64,000 nt of DNA, taken from positions 173,451-237,450 of the forward strand of contig JACQYS010000009.1 of the NCBI GenBank assembly GCA_016208105.1. Direction: 5' to 3'. The stretch is from Desulfovibrio sp. GTDB lineage: Bacteria > Desulfobacterota > Desulfovibrionia > Desulfovibrionales > Desulfovibrionaceae. Under the pieces are notes generated by a model, which saw only the letters and a program-made list of their open reading frames with translations, made no database searches and was not told the DNA's origin. Of this stretch, positions 44,019-52,402 are shown in pieces; positions within the stretch are counted from its first letter, which is position 1; every line of letters starts with the position of its first letter. The translations under genes were made by a program, and so were the position numbers.

Positions 44019-44802
44019 TCAAACAGCCTCCGCGATCGACCTTGGAGCGCAGGGTTCGTCTGGCACAGCCTTTAAGCGCCTGACACTTGTTCGCAGGATT
44101 TCCCAGCTGGCCATGATTGTCATGATGGGGCAGTGGTCATTTTATGGCATTTTTCGTTGCCCGTTCATTGTCCCCTACGTCAGTTGCCAGAACTGCCCTG
44201 TTCTTACCTGCCATGGCCGCCTGCTCACACTCTTCTGGGGGGCCTGGATACTTTTGCCCGTCAGCGCCTTGCTGGTCGGACGCGCCTTCTGCGGCTGGGC
44301 ATGCCCGGGGGGATTGCTGAATCAGCTTGTCGGAAAAATCGCTCGCTTCAAGGCCAGCAACCGGGGACTCCTCCCGAAGCTGGCCCCATGGGGAGGCTAT
44401 GCAGGGCTTGCGGTATGCCTGTACGTCTGGCTGATCATGGGCCAGCCCCGGACAAACGTCCCCATCCGGGTGGGAGAATTTTTCGGCGCCGTGGCCCTGA
44501 CTTTCGAACACGCGGACACGATCTGGCTCATAAGGACGTCCATCGTGCTCGGTCTTTTGGCTGTGGGGCTTGTCGCAGCCAATTTCTGGTGCCGCTTCGC
44601 CTGTCCGATGGGTGGCGCACTGGAATTGGTGAAGCGGTTTTCACTTTTCAGGATTTTGAAAACCAACGCGTGCAACGGCTGCGACAAATGCCTGAAGGTC
44701 TGCGAGATGGGCACACGCCCGGCCGAAACCGGATGCACCAACTGCGGGGACTGCCTAGGCTCCTGCCCTGAAGATGCCATCACGTTCAGGCGGATGCGCT
44801 AG
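44011..44802 (+). CDS. NapH/MauN-like membrane polyferredoxin
   Basis: 263 residues with about five membrane helices. Two CxxxCP motifs on the loops, FCGWACPGG and WCRFACPMG, are diagnostic of NapH/NosR/CcoG relatives; a CQNCPVLTC cluster lies between helices 1 and 2. The C-terminal cytoplasmic tail carries CNGCDKCLKVC and CTNCGDCLGSCP for two [4Fe-4S] clusters. Such proteins move electrons across or along the membrane, for example from quinol to a periplasmic reductase. It is translated with the ModA-like protein (8-base overlap) and is followed after 3 bases by the NifB-like gene. No nap, nos or mau genes are present. Confidence 0.88.
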   Translation: MSDQTASAIDLGAQGSSGTAFKRLTLVRRISQLAMIVMMGQWSFYGIFRCPFIVPYVSCQNCPVLTCHGRLLTLFWGAWILLPVSALLVGRAFCGWACPGGLLNQLVGKIARFKASNRGLLPKLAPWGGYAGLAVCLYVWLIMGQPRTNVPIRVGEFFGAVALTFEHADTIWLIRTSIVLGLLAVGLVAANFWCRFACPMGGALELVKRFSLFRILKTNACNGCDKCLKVCEMGTRPAETGCTNCGDCLGSCPEDAITFRRMR

Positions 44803-44805
44803 GCC

Positions 44806-45657
44806 ATGCTCGCTGCATCGCTTGCGACTTCCAATCCGTCCGCCGAGGCGATGCACCCCTGCTTCAATGCCCAAGCGAAAGGGTCCTACGGCAGAATCCA
44901 CCTTCCGGTGGCGTCGTCGTGCAATATACGTTGCGGATACTGCGACCGCCGCCACGACTGCGTGAACGAATCCCGCCCGGGTGTTACGAGCAGGCTCATG
45001 ACCCCGGCGCAGGCCGTGCTGTACGCCCTGGAATCCTTGGACCGTTTTCCGTTCATCACCGTGGCGGGGATAGCGGGTCCCGGGGATCCGTTCGCCGATC
45101 CGGAAACCACCCTGGAGACTTTTTCCCTCTTACGGGAACGCTGTCCCTCCCTCATCGGGTGCGTCTCCACCAACGGCATGAACCTCCTTGAACATGTGGA
45201 CCGTCTCATTGCCACCGGTGTCGGATTCGTCACGGTGACTGTGAACGCTGTCGATCAGGCGGTTGGCGCGCTCGTCTATGACCATGTCCGCTGGGAAGGG
45301 GATTTGCTCACGGGAGAGCACGGGGCCAAAGTGCTGCTCGACCGGCAATTGGCGGCCATCGCTGCCCTGACGAAACAGGGAATCACCGTCAAGGTGAATA
45401 CCGTGGTCATCCCTGGCCTGAATGACCATCATGTTGACGAAATCGCCAGAACAGTAGCGGCACTTGGGGCGGACCGCATGAACCTCATTGGCCTGATACC
45501 GGTGAAAGGGACACGCCTTGGCACCTTACGGGCACCTGACCCGATTTTCTTGGCTCGCCTTCGCGTGGCGGCTGGCCGCCATCTGAAGCAGATGTCTCAT
45601 TGCGCGCGCTGCCGGTCCGACGCGGTCGGACTGCTTGGGGGCTGCCGAACGGCTTAA
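44806..45657 (+). CDS. Stand-alone NifB-like radical SAM protein
   Basis: 283 residues. The order of motifs matches NifB: HPCFN (17-21), radical-SAM SCNIRCGYC (Cys39, 43, 46) followed by DRRHDC and NESRPGV, VAGIAGPGDPFADPE, STNGMNLLEHVD, TVNAVDQAVGALVY, KVNTVVIPGLNDHHV, and the C-terminal HCARCRSDAVGLLGG. NifB fuses two [4Fe-4S] clusters into the 8Fe carbide core (NifB-co) of nitrogenase cofactors; the N-terminal His/Cys and the C-terminal CxxC of this type are expected ligands for those precursor clusters. The NifX-like C-terminal domain of many bacterial NifBs is absent. No nifHDKEN is nearby, so either a second cofactor use or a distant nitrogenase is possible. Confidence 0.85.
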   Translation: MLAASLATSNPSAEAMHPCFNAQAKGSYGRIHLPVASSCNIRCGYCDRRHDCVNESRPGVTSRLMTPAQAVLYALESLDRFPFITVAGIAGPGDPFADPETTLETFSLLRERCPSLIGCVSTNGMNLLEHVDRLIATGVGFVTVTVNAVDQAVGALVYDHVRWEGDLLTGEHGAKVLLDRQLAAIAALTKQGITVKVNTVVIPGLNDHHVDEIARTVAALGADRMNLIGLIPVKGTRLGTLRAPDPIFLARLRVAAGRHLKQMSHCARCRSDAVGLLGGCRTA

Positions 45658-45734
45658 GCTCCCTGCACAGGTATTCTCCCCATACAAAAATTTTATGAGC
45701 GTCGAGGCGCTTGTTCAGACTTGAGTGTGCCCCT

Positions 45735-45770
45735 AAAAAAGCAGGGCCGAGGAGCAACGCCCCCGGCCCT
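45735..45770 (-). terminator. Rho-independent terminator for the coiled-coil membrane protein gene
   Basis: Minus-strand stem AGGGCCG / CGGCCCT (45764-45770 with 45743-45749), a 14-base loop and then GC plus a T6 run (A at 45735-45740). It lies 30 bases below the stop at 45800. Confidence 0.75.
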
Positions 45771-45799
45771 TCAGGTAATAATTCGTTCGCCAATAGTAA

Positions 45800-46195
45800 T
45801 TACTTGGCAGCGTCCTGCTGAATCGACTTGAGCATCTCTTCCACCTTGGCCAGGCGTTCCTGGTAGGAGGCGTCCAGTTGTCCCTTGAGGGTGCCCACCT
45901 TGTGGGAAACCTCGTTCAGAGTGCTGGCGACAATGACCTTGCGGGCCATGTCCTTGGGCGCGTTCATGGCCTCGGTGACCTTGGCCTCCATAGCGGCCAT
46001 TCGAGCGTCATAGTCGCTCATCTTCAGTGCGTATTTTCCCTCCAAGGAAACATACACCCCGAAGGCAACCACAATGGCCACCAGGGCCAGCATAATACCC
46101 GTGGTGGCGGCTGAACGGGCCGGTCCTTGGGGCTCGGTTTTGGTCGCCCCCTGCATTTCTCTGACAGCGTCGATTCTTTTTTCCAATCCAAGCAT
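45800..46195 (-). CDS. Small single-pass membrane protein with coiled coil
   Basis: 131 residues. A short cytoplasmic segment (1-31) with MLGLEKRIDAVREMQG is followed by one membrane helix (about 32-50, TTGIMLALVAIVVAFGVYV). The rest (about 55-128) is a heptad-patterned, charged coiled coil (MAAMEAKVTEAMNA, LAKVEEMLKSIQQDA). The gene has its own terminator and is 60 bases below the PFK-2-like gene in the same direction. I do not recognise a named family. A scaffold or cell-envelope role is possible. Confidence 0.75.
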   Translation of the reverse strand: MLGLEKRIDAVREMQGATKTEPQGPARSAATTGIMLALVAIVVAFGVYVSLEGKYALKMSDYDARMAAMEAKVTEAMNAPKDMARKVIVASTLNEVSHKVGTLKGQLDASYQERLAKVEEMLKSIQQDAAK

Positions 46196-46255
46196 TGTGA
46201 CCTCCGATGGCTTAACGCCCCCTGTATTGTGTTATGGCACGAGGCAGCCTTCTGA

Positions 46256-47482
46256 TCAACCCATGAATTTCACCAGCTCGAAAAGTTTGCGCCACTGGGT
46301 GGTCACGATGTGGAAGTAGCGGTCCTGAGGGATGAAGATGTAGGGCACGTCCTCGGTCCGCCGGTACAGGAAATGCGAAAGGATCATGCGGTTCACGGCC
46401 TGGTGTCCGATGATCATGATGTGGTCCGCGTTGCCCGAGAGGTACAGGGCTTTTTTCACGCCGCGCTCAACGCGCTCCTTCAATGTGGCGTAGCCTTCGC
46501 CCTCGGGATAGATGTAGTTGTACTTGTCGCGGGTGCGGGCCGCATGCACCTGGGGCATGTCCCGGGCGATCTCGTCGTAGGTCATGTTTTCGCAGATTCC
46601 TGCGTCAATCTCGTCAAATTCCGACAGGGCGATGACCCGGCAATCGGTACGGCCGTCGCAGAGGCGCTGGGCCATCTGCTGGGTGCGCTTTTTCATGCTG
46701 GTGAACACGTACGGCAGGGGCGTTTCCTTGAAATGCCAGGCCAGCTCCTGGGCCTGAACCAAGCCCCGGGTCGTGAGGTCCGGGTCGCCGCCGATGCGGT
46801 TGTCCAGATTGAAGACCGTCTCGCCGTGGCGAGCCAGATACAGGTTCTGCACCCAGTCAGACACCAGCAGGTCGCGCACGACGCGGTAGTGCGGCAGCAC
46901 CGCCTGAACCCGCTCCCGCTCGATCTTCTTGTTCAATGTATCGAGCACCACGAAGTTCTCTTCATTGCCAAGGGGCTCGTAAATCCTTTCGTAGTAGCGC
47001 CTGCGCTCCCTGAAACTTTCCTCGGCCTTCTCCGGAGAGAGGTGGGCGAAATCCGGCAGGTTCACCTTTCGCGAAATACTGGCCGCGATGAGTTCCGGGT
47101 CATCGTTGACGCATTCGATGAAGAAGATCGGATAACCGGGGAAGAACGCTTTTATGGCCTGCCGGCGCTTTCTTGACACGTTGGTGGCGTCCAGCACGGC
47201 CACCTCGCCCTTCCCATTGAAAAAATCCGCGGCCCGTTCCAGGTTGATGCGGTTGATCTTCTCCCGGATGGCTACGCCGTCCATGTTCTCGGGCGCGTAG
47301 AATTCAGGGCAGGAGGTCTCCTGGGCTCCACACATTTCCCGGCGCACGTCGCCGTTGTTGAAAACCCCGACCTCGACCCCTTCGGACACGAGGCACTTCT
47401 TGATCTTGGCGGCCACCGTGGACTTGCCCGATGCGGGCAGCCCCACCATGGCGATAACGAGCTTCAGAGCCTGAGCTGACAT
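46256..47482 (-). CDS. 6-phosphofructo-2-kinase/fructose-2,6-bisphosphatase-like bifunctional protein
   Basis: 408 residues in two domains. The kinase half (1-200) has the P-loop GLPASGKST (14-22), NNGDVRREMCG, VLDATNVSRKRR and FIECVNDDPELI, all close to eukaryotic PFK-2. The phosphatase half (213-408) has YLARHGETVFN with the phospho-histidine His219, NRIGGDPDLTTRG, FDEIDAGICENMTYDEIA and GHQAVNR. This dual layout is typical of eukaryotic PFKFB enzymes that make and break fructose 2,6-bisphosphate, and is rare in bacteria. It lies 4 bases after serine acetyltransferase. Whether it handles fructose 2,6-bisphosphate or another sugar phosphate here is unknown. Confidence 0.85.
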   Translation of the reverse strand: MSAQALKLVIAMVGLPASGKSTVAAKIKKCLVSEGVEVGVFNNGDVRREMCGAQETSCPEFYAPENMDGVAIREKINRINLERAADFFNGKGEVAVLDATNVSRKRRQAIKAFFPGYPIFFIECVNDDPELIAASISRKVNLPDFAHLSPEKAEESFRERRRYYERIYEPLGNEENFVVLDTLNKKIERERVQAVLPHYRVVRDLLVSDWVQNLYLARHGETVFNLDNRIGGDPDLTTRGLVQAQELAWHFKETPLPYVFTSMKKRTQQMAQRLCDGRTDCRVIALSEFDEIDAGICENMTYDEIARDMPQVHAARTRDKYNYIYPEGEGYATLKERVERGVKKALYLSGNADHIMIIGHQAVNRMILSHFLYRRTEDVPYIFIPQDRYFHIVTTQWRKLFELVKFMG

Positions 47483-47486
47483 AGGT

Positions 47487-48407
47487 CTACCCCTTTTCGA
47501 TCTTCGCCTTCATGACCTTGGCCCCGGGAGCCACGTCCGAGGTGACCCACACGTTGGCGCCAATCACCGAGCCCTTGCCCACGGTGATGCGCCCAAGCAC
47601 CGTGGCGCCTGAATAGATGGTCACATCGTCCTCCACAATGGGATGGCGTGCCAGGCCTTTCATAGGGTTTCCCTGCTCGTCCTTGGGGAAGCTCTTGGCC
47701 CCAAGGGTCACGCCCTGGTAGACGCGGACGTTGTCGCCAATGATGCAGGTTTCTCCGATGACCACTCCGGTACCGTGGTCGATGAAGAAACTCTTGCCGA
47801 TCCGAGCCCCGGGATGGATGTCGATGCCGGTTTCCGAATGGGCCATCTCCGTTATTATGCGCGGGATGATGTCCACGTCGAGCTTGTGCAGTTCATGCGC
47901 GATGCGCTGGTGGATGAGCGCCGTGATACTCGGGTAGCAGAATATCGTCTCGCCCGGGCTCTTGGCCGCAGGGTCTCCCTCGTAGGCGGCCTTGACATCC
48001 AGGACCAGCTTCTCGCGGATATCCGGTACGGACTTCAAGAAGGCGGTGGCCTTCTCCATGGCCCTGTCTTCGCAGCCGGTGCAGGCCTTGTTCTCCCCCA
48101 CGCACACGAAGCAGTACCCGCGCTTTATCTGGTCCGCCAGCTTGCGGAAGATGACGTCCAGATGAGTCCCGGTATGATAGGATATGGTGTCGGGCGTCAC
48201 CTCGGAATCACCGAAATACCCAGGGAACAACACAGCCTTGAGCCGGTTCACCACCTCAGACAGGGATTTCAGCGAGGGCATGGGCGAATCCGTAAGCTTG
48301 CGGCAGGCGAATGCCTGGTACGACGAAGGAGCGCACAGCCTGCCCACCACATCCTCGATCACTTCCTTCTCCGGGGTCAGGCTGGCCAGCACATGGCGTT
48401 CGTGCAT
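47487..48407 (-). CDS. cysE: Serine O-acetyltransferase (EpsC/CysE type)
   Basis: 306 residues. The left-handed beta-helix of hexapeptide repeats runs from about residue 190 (GIDIHPGARIGKSFFIDHG, TGVVIGETCIIGDNVRVYQG, YSGATVLGRITVG). The catalytic His/Asp region is FFIDHGTGVVIGE and MAHSETGIDIHPGA. The long N-terminal half with a CVGENKACTGC cysteine stretch is the EpsC style. It makes O-acetylserine, the substrate of the cysteine synthase encoded just upstream. The ATG overlaps the cysK stop (TGATG); a GTG one codon earlier is possible, as GGAGG lies upstream of both. Confidence 0.93.
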   Translation of the reverse strand: MHERHVLASLTPEKEVIEDVVGRLCAPSSYQAFACRKLTDSPMPSLKSLSEVVNRLKAVLFPGYFGDSEVTPDTISYHTGTHLDVIFRKLADQIKRGYCFVCVGENKACTGCEDRAMEKATAFLKSVPDIREKLVLDVKAAYEGDPAAKSPGETIFCYPSITALIHQRIAHELHKLDVDIIPRIITEMAHSETGIDIHPGARIGKSFFIDHGTGVVIGETCIIGDNVRVYQGVTLGAKSFPKDEQGNPMKGLARHPIVEDDVTIYSGATVLGRITVGKGSVIGANVWVTSDVAPGAKVMKAKIEKG

Positions 48408-49345
48408 CACTTCGGGTCCTCCATGTCAGTGAAAAGGGCGGTGCTCAAGTAGCGCTCGCCCGTGTCGCACACTATGAAAACGATCATCTTCCCTTTGTTC
48501 TCCGGGCGTTTGGCAATCTCAACCGCAGCGTGGCAGATGGCCCCCGAGGAGATGCCGCACAGGATGCCTTCCTCGCGGAGCATGCGCCTGGCCATGGCCA
48601 GGGCCTGTTCGTTGGTTACCCTAAAGACCTCGTCGATGAGTTCACGCTTCAGATTGTCCGGAACGAATCCTGCGCCTATGCCCTGGATGGCGTGCGGCCC
48701 GGGATCGCCGCCGGAGAGCACCGGGGATGCGTCCGGCTCAACAGCCACGATGGAGACTTCCGGCTTCTTGGCCTTGAGCACCTGGGCCACTCCGGTGAGT
48801 GTACCGCCGGTGCCCACCCCGGCCACGAACATGTCCAGGCGGCCATCGGTGTCCCGCCAGATTTCTTCGGCCGTGGTCAGGCGATGGATCTCGGGGTTGG
48901 CCGGATTGGAAAACTGCATGGGCATGTAGGCCTTGGGCAGCTCCTTTACCAGCTCGCTGGCCTTTTCGATGGCCCCCTTCATGCCCTTCTTGGCGTCGGT
49001 GAGCACGAGTTTTGCCCCGAATCCTTTGAGCAGGGTACGTCGTTCAATGCTCATGGATTCGGGCATGGTCAGCATGAGCTTGTAGCCGCGCACGGCGCAC
49101 ATGAAGGCCAGACCAATGCCCGTGTTGCCGCTGGTGGGCTCAACGATCACGGTGTCCTTGTCCACCAGACCCCGGCGCTCGGCGTCCAGGATCATGTTGA
49201 ACCCGATGCGGTCCTTCACGGAAAAACACGGGTTGGCCGACTCCAGCTTGGCCACCAGCTGCACGTCAAGCCCCGCCCCGATTCGGTTCAAACGCACCAG
49301 CGGGGTGTCCCCCACCAGTTCGATCATGCTCGATGCGATTTTCAT
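48407..49345 (-). CDS. cysK: Cysteine synthase A
   Basis: 312 residues. The start [19 protein letters not shown] is chosen because GAGGG precedes that ATG at seven bases; an upstream ATG would add seven residues. PLP-enzyme motifs: [14 protein letters not shown] with the Schiff-base lysine, [13 protein letters not shown], and [12 protein letters not shown]. It makes cysteine from O-acetylserine and sulfide, a ready substrate in a sulfate reducer. cysK, cysE and the PFK-2-like gene form one tight operon. The CysK C-terminus can bind a CysE tail in the cysteine synthase complex; here CysE ends in KIEKG rather than the usual isoleucine. Confidence 0.94.
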   Translation of the reverse strand: MKIASSMIELVGDTPLVRLNRIGAGLDVQLVAKLESANPCFSVKDRIGFNMILDAERRGLVDKDTVIVEPTSGNTGIGLAFMCAVRGYKLMLTMPESMSIERRTLLKGFGAKLVLTDAKKGMKGAIEKASELVKELPKAYMPMQFSNPANPEIHRLTTAEEIWRDTDGRLDMFVAGVGTGGTLTGVAQVLKAKKPEVSIVAVEPDASPVLSGGDPGPHAIQGIGAGFVPDNLKRELIDEVFRVTNEQALAMARRMLREEGILCGISSGAICHAAVEIAKRPENKGKMIVFIVCDTGERYLSTALFTDMEDPK

Positions 49346-49425
49346 ATGTTCCCTCATGCCGCTCATTGCGGCTTGTCTAGGAGGATTCTATCCTCTCCAG
49401 CGCCTTCAATCCAGGCGTTTGCGCG

Positions 49426-50118
49426 TCAGGCCAAAGGCTTTTTCAAATACCGGTAGTAGCCGTCGTACTCCCGTACCGCGGCCAGCGGGTTGTGTCCAAG
49501 CACCCTGTCCTTCACGGCCAGCACCGTGCACGGAGCCTTGGCGTACCTGAAAAAAAGCGAATCGTGCCCCACGCACAGCCCGAGCAGCACATTGAAGTCC
49601 GTTCCCATGGCGTTCAATGCCTCGGCCTGAAACACCGGGTTGCACATGCTCTCGTGCGCTGCAGCCGGGTCCACCTGCTCGGAAGGGCCAAGCCCCATTG
49701 CCGATTTGGGAACCGCTCCCGCCTTGCAGGCCACGGACACAGTGGCGAAACCGTTGGTTTCAAATATTTCCTGCACAATGGCGGCGTCTTTTCGCAGTCC
49801 GATACAGAAGGCCAGGCCGAGTTTCTGGTAGCCCAGGCGCCTGGCGAATTCCACGATCTCCACGATGCGGGGCTTGAGCGTTCGAACCGCAGCATAACCC
49901 AGTTCCCGGCCGCCGTAGCATTCGCACTCCTGGATGGATGCCTGACGCGCGAATTCTTTGTTTTCCACAGAAAGGGTCGCGGCAACGGCTTCGGTGGAGA
50001 GTTCCCTTAAGCGCGTGGATGGGCAGTTGTTCGGAGCCTTGCCCTTGGCGTTGCGGCAGAAGCGTTCGGACCAGTCGTACGGGCATGCGGCACAGGTGGG
50101 ATACTCGGGCGTGGGCAT
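49426..50118 (-). CDS. DUF1847 cysteine-rich protein
   Basis: 230 residues. The ATG at 50118 has GGAG five bases upstream; a GTG two codons earlier is less likely. The N-terminus is cysteine-rich (CAACPYDWSERFC, NNCPSTRLRE), then IQECECYGGRELGYAA and LGLAFCIGLRKDA, ending with LLGLCVGHDSLFFRYA and GHNPLAAVREYDGYYR. These match the DUF1847 family, likely metal- or cluster-binding, common in anaerobes and of unknown function. The gene stands between nifS and cysK, in the same direction but behind the strong nifS terminator, so it is probably transcribed on its own. Confidence 0.85.
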   Translation of the reverse strand: MPTPEYPTCAACPYDWSERFCRNAKGKAPNNCPSTRLRELSTEAVAATLSVENKEFARQASIQECECYGGRELGYAAVRTLKPRIVEIVEFARRLGYQKLGLAFCIGLRKDAAIVQEIFETNGFATVSVACKAGAVPKSAMGLGPSEQVDPAAAHESMCNPVFQAEALNAMGTDFNVLLGLCVGHDSLFFRYAKAPCTVLAVKDRVLGHNPLAAVREYDGYYRYLKKPLA

Positions 50119-50186
50119 GGACACTCCAAAACCGGCTGGCTTTACGCAAAGCCAATGATACGAAACGTAGCGCCCAATGAATACTC

Positions 50187-50235
50187 AAAAAAGGGCCCGG
50201 GAGGAAAGCATACTGATATGCCTTTCCCCGGGCCC
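50187..50235 (-). terminator. Strong rho-independent terminator of nifUS
   Basis: Minus-strand stem GGGCCCGGGG-AAAGGCATA / TATGCTTTCC-TCCCGGGCCC (loop TCAG, about 20 paired bases), followed by T6 (A at 50187-50192 on plus). It begins 20 bases after the nifS stop. Confidence 0.92.
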
Positions 50236-50254
50236 ATCCCTCTTCAAGCTTTTT

Positions 50255-51442
50255 CTAGCAGGTGCAGGCAGGCGCTTCGCCCTCCCCTCTCTTGAACGGG
50301 GATATCTCGCGCAGGCGGGCGATGATCTTGGGCAGCTCCGCCAGCACAAGATCCACCTCAGCTTCGGTGTTGAAACGCGACAGGCTGAACCGGATGGAAC
50401 CGTGGGCAAAGGTGAAGGGAACTCCCATGGCCCGCAGCACGTGCGAGGGTTCGAGCGACCCGGAGGTGCAGGCCGAACCGGAGCTGGCGCAGACCCCGAA
50501 GGCGTCCAGCATGAGCAGGATGGACTCGCCCTCAACGTACTGGAAGGACACGTTGGTGGTGTTGGGCAGGCGCGAATCCTTGGTGCCGTTGATGCGCACA
50601 TCGGGCACCGCGGCTACGAGGCCCTTCTCCAGTTTGTCGCGCAGCCCCTTCACTACTGAGTTCTCGTGGCCGATGTTGCCCATGGCGATCTCACAGGCCT
50701 TGCCCAGGCCGATGATTCCCGTGGTGTTCTCGGTGCCGGCGCGGCGGCCGTGTTCCTGGTGGCCGCCCATCATGAAGGGCCTGAACTGCACTCCCTTGCG
50801 CACGAACAGCGCCCCGACCCCCTTGGGGGCGTGCACCTTGTGGCCGGATACGGCCAGAAAATCCACGGGCAGCGTTTTCAAGTCGAACGGCACCTTGCCC
50901 AGCACCTGCACGGCGTCGGTATGCATGAGCACGCCGCGTTCCTTGGCGATCTCGGCGATCTCCTGGATGGGATACACCACGCCGGTCTCGTTGTTGGCGT
51001 ACATCACGGAGATGAGCGCCGTGTCGTGGCGGATGGAATCCTTGAGCTCGTCCAGGTCCAGGCGGCCCTGCTCGTCAACGCCAAGGTACGTGGCCTCGTA
51101 CCCCCACTTTTTCTCCAGATGCTTCACCACGTTGAGCACCGCCGGGTGCTCCACCCTGGTGGTGATGATGTGGCGCTTCTCAGGCTGGGAGCCCAGGGCC
51201 GAACGGATGGCTGTGTTGTCGCCTTCTGTGCCGCAGGCGTTGAAGATCACCTCGCCCGGGGTGCAGCCGAAGGCCTGGGCCACGCGCTCGCGGGCTTCGG
51301 ACAGTTTGCGTCCCACCTGGCCGCCGAAGGTGTGCATGCTGGACGGGTTGCCATACTGCTCCGAAAAGTAGGGCAGCATTTCTTCCAGCACGGCCGGGTC
51401 CACCTTGGTGGTGGCGTTGTTGTCCATGTAGATCACAGGCAT
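50255..51442 (-). CDS. nifS: Cysteine desulfurase NifS
   Basis: 395 residues. Class V aminotransferase fold with YMDNNATTKVDPAV at the start, SGHKVHAPKGVGALFV with the PLP lysine, and the catalytic Cys325 in SSGSACTSGSLEP. The short group-I active-site loop fits NifS/IscS. It releases sulfur from cysteine for Fe-S assembly on NifU. The extra C-terminal APACTC ends in a cysteine pair. It starts one base after the nifU stop. In Desulfovibrio NifUS serves general Fe-S assembly, so it does not by itself indicate nitrogen fixation. Confidence 0.95.
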   Translation of the reverse strand: MPVIYMDNNATTKVDPAVLEEMLPYFSEQYGNPSSMHTFGGQVGRKLSEARERVAQAFGCTPGEVIFNACGTEGDNTAIRSALGSQPEKRHIITTRVEHPAVLNVVKHLEKKWGYEATYLGVDEQGRLDLDELKDSIRHDTALISVMYANNETGVVYPIQEIAEIAKERGVLMHTDAVQVLGKVPFDLKTLPVDFLAVSGHKVHAPKGVGALFVRKGVQFRPFMMGGHQEHGRRAGTENTTGIIGLGKACEIAMGNIGHENSVVKGLRDKLEKGLVAAVPDVRINGTKDSRLPNTTNVSFQYVEGESILLMLDAFGVCASSGSACTSGSLEPSHVLRAMGVPFTFAHGSIRFSLSRFNTEAEVDLVLAELPKIIARLREISPFKRGEGEAPACTC

Positions 51443-51443
51443 G

Positions 51444-52286
51444 TCAGCGCACCTCCTCCACGGTCAGGTCCGGCTCCACCGCGTCGCGCAGGCGCTTCTC
51501 CACGAACTGCTTGAGCGTCAGCTGGCTGGACTTGCAGGAGGAACAGGCCCCGCGCAGCTGCACCAGGACCTTCTTGCCGTCCACGTCCACCAGCTCGATG
51601 TTGCCGCCGTCCTTTTGCAGGCTGGGGCTTATCTCTTCGTCGATGATCTTGGAGATGAGCTTCATGCGCTGCAGATTTGTGAGCCCCGCAGGCCTTTGCG
51701 CCACAGGCTCCAGAGGCTTTAGCTTCTGCCCCTTCATCTCGGCCAGGATGTCGGCCAGCTTGTCCAGGCACTTGCCGCAGCCGCCACCGGCCTTGGTGTA
51801 GTCGGTGATTTCCTCCACCGTGTTCAGCTTGTTCTCGGCAATTGCCCTCTTGATGGTCTCGTCGGTTACGCCGAAGCATTCGCAGACGACCTCGCCTTCC
51901 TGATGCGGGGCCACTGCCTGGCCGCGCAGGTTGGCCACGGCAGCTTCCAGGGCCTCCTTGCCCATCACGGAACAGTGCATCTTCTCCTTGGGCAATCCGC
52001 CCAGGAATTCGGCGATGTCCTGGTTGGAGACGTCCAGGGCCTCATCCACGGTCTTGCCCTTGATCATCTCGGTGAGAGCCGAGGAGGAGGCGATGGCGCT
52101 GGCACAGCCGAAGGTCTGGAACTTGGCGTCCACGATGCGGTCTTGCTCGTCCACCTTGAGGTAAAGCTTCAGCGCGTCGCCGCAGGCCAGGGAGCCCACT
52201 TCGCCCACGCAGGAAGCGTCTGGTATTTCACCCACGTTCTTTGGGTTTATGAAGTGCTCGCGCACTTTATCAGTGTATTCCCACAT
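51444..52286 (-). CDS. nifU: Fe-S cluster scaffold NifU
   Basis: 280 residues in three domains. The IscU-like domain (1-125) has Cys35, Cys61 and Cys105, matching the scaffold ligands; the central [2Fe-2S] domain has CEC at 135-137 and CGKC at 170-173; the C-terminal Nfu domain has CSSC (248-251). The start MWEYTDKVREHF is chosen because AGGAGA precedes it. It assembles [2Fe-2S] and [4Fe-4S] clusters with sulfur from NifS. It is the first gene of the nifUS operon and lies about 6 kb from the NifB-like gene. Confidence 0.96.
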   Translation of the reverse strand: MWEYTDKVREHFINPKNVGEIPDASCVGEVGSLACGDALKLYLKVDEQDRIVDAKFQTFGCASAIASSSALTEMIKGKTVDEALDVSNQDIAEFLGGLPKEKMHCSVMGKEALEAAVANLRGQAVAPHQEGEVVCECFGVTDETIKRAIAENKLNTVEEITDYTKAGGGCGKCLDKLADILAEMKGQKLKPLEPVAQRPAGLTNLQRMKLISKIIDEEISPSLQKDGGNIELVDVDGKKVLVQLRGACSSCKSSQLTLKQFVEKRLRDAVEPDLTVEEVR

Positions 52287-52402
52287 GATATTCTCCTGTT
52301 CTGTAGCTGTCGTAGGCAACGAAAGGTAACTATAACACCTGATTGCACCCTATGGAAGGGCTAGCCGATCAATTTGGGAGGAAATAACCAGAAAAGGCTC
52401 GT

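Noticed and set aside
43149..52286. Nitrogen-fixation locus (NifB-like, NifU, NifS within 9 kb)
   Set aside because: No nifHDK, nifEN, nifV or nifA is present, and NifUS is the general Fe-S machinery in Desulfovibrio-type bacteria. The NifB-like gene is treated as a separate unit.
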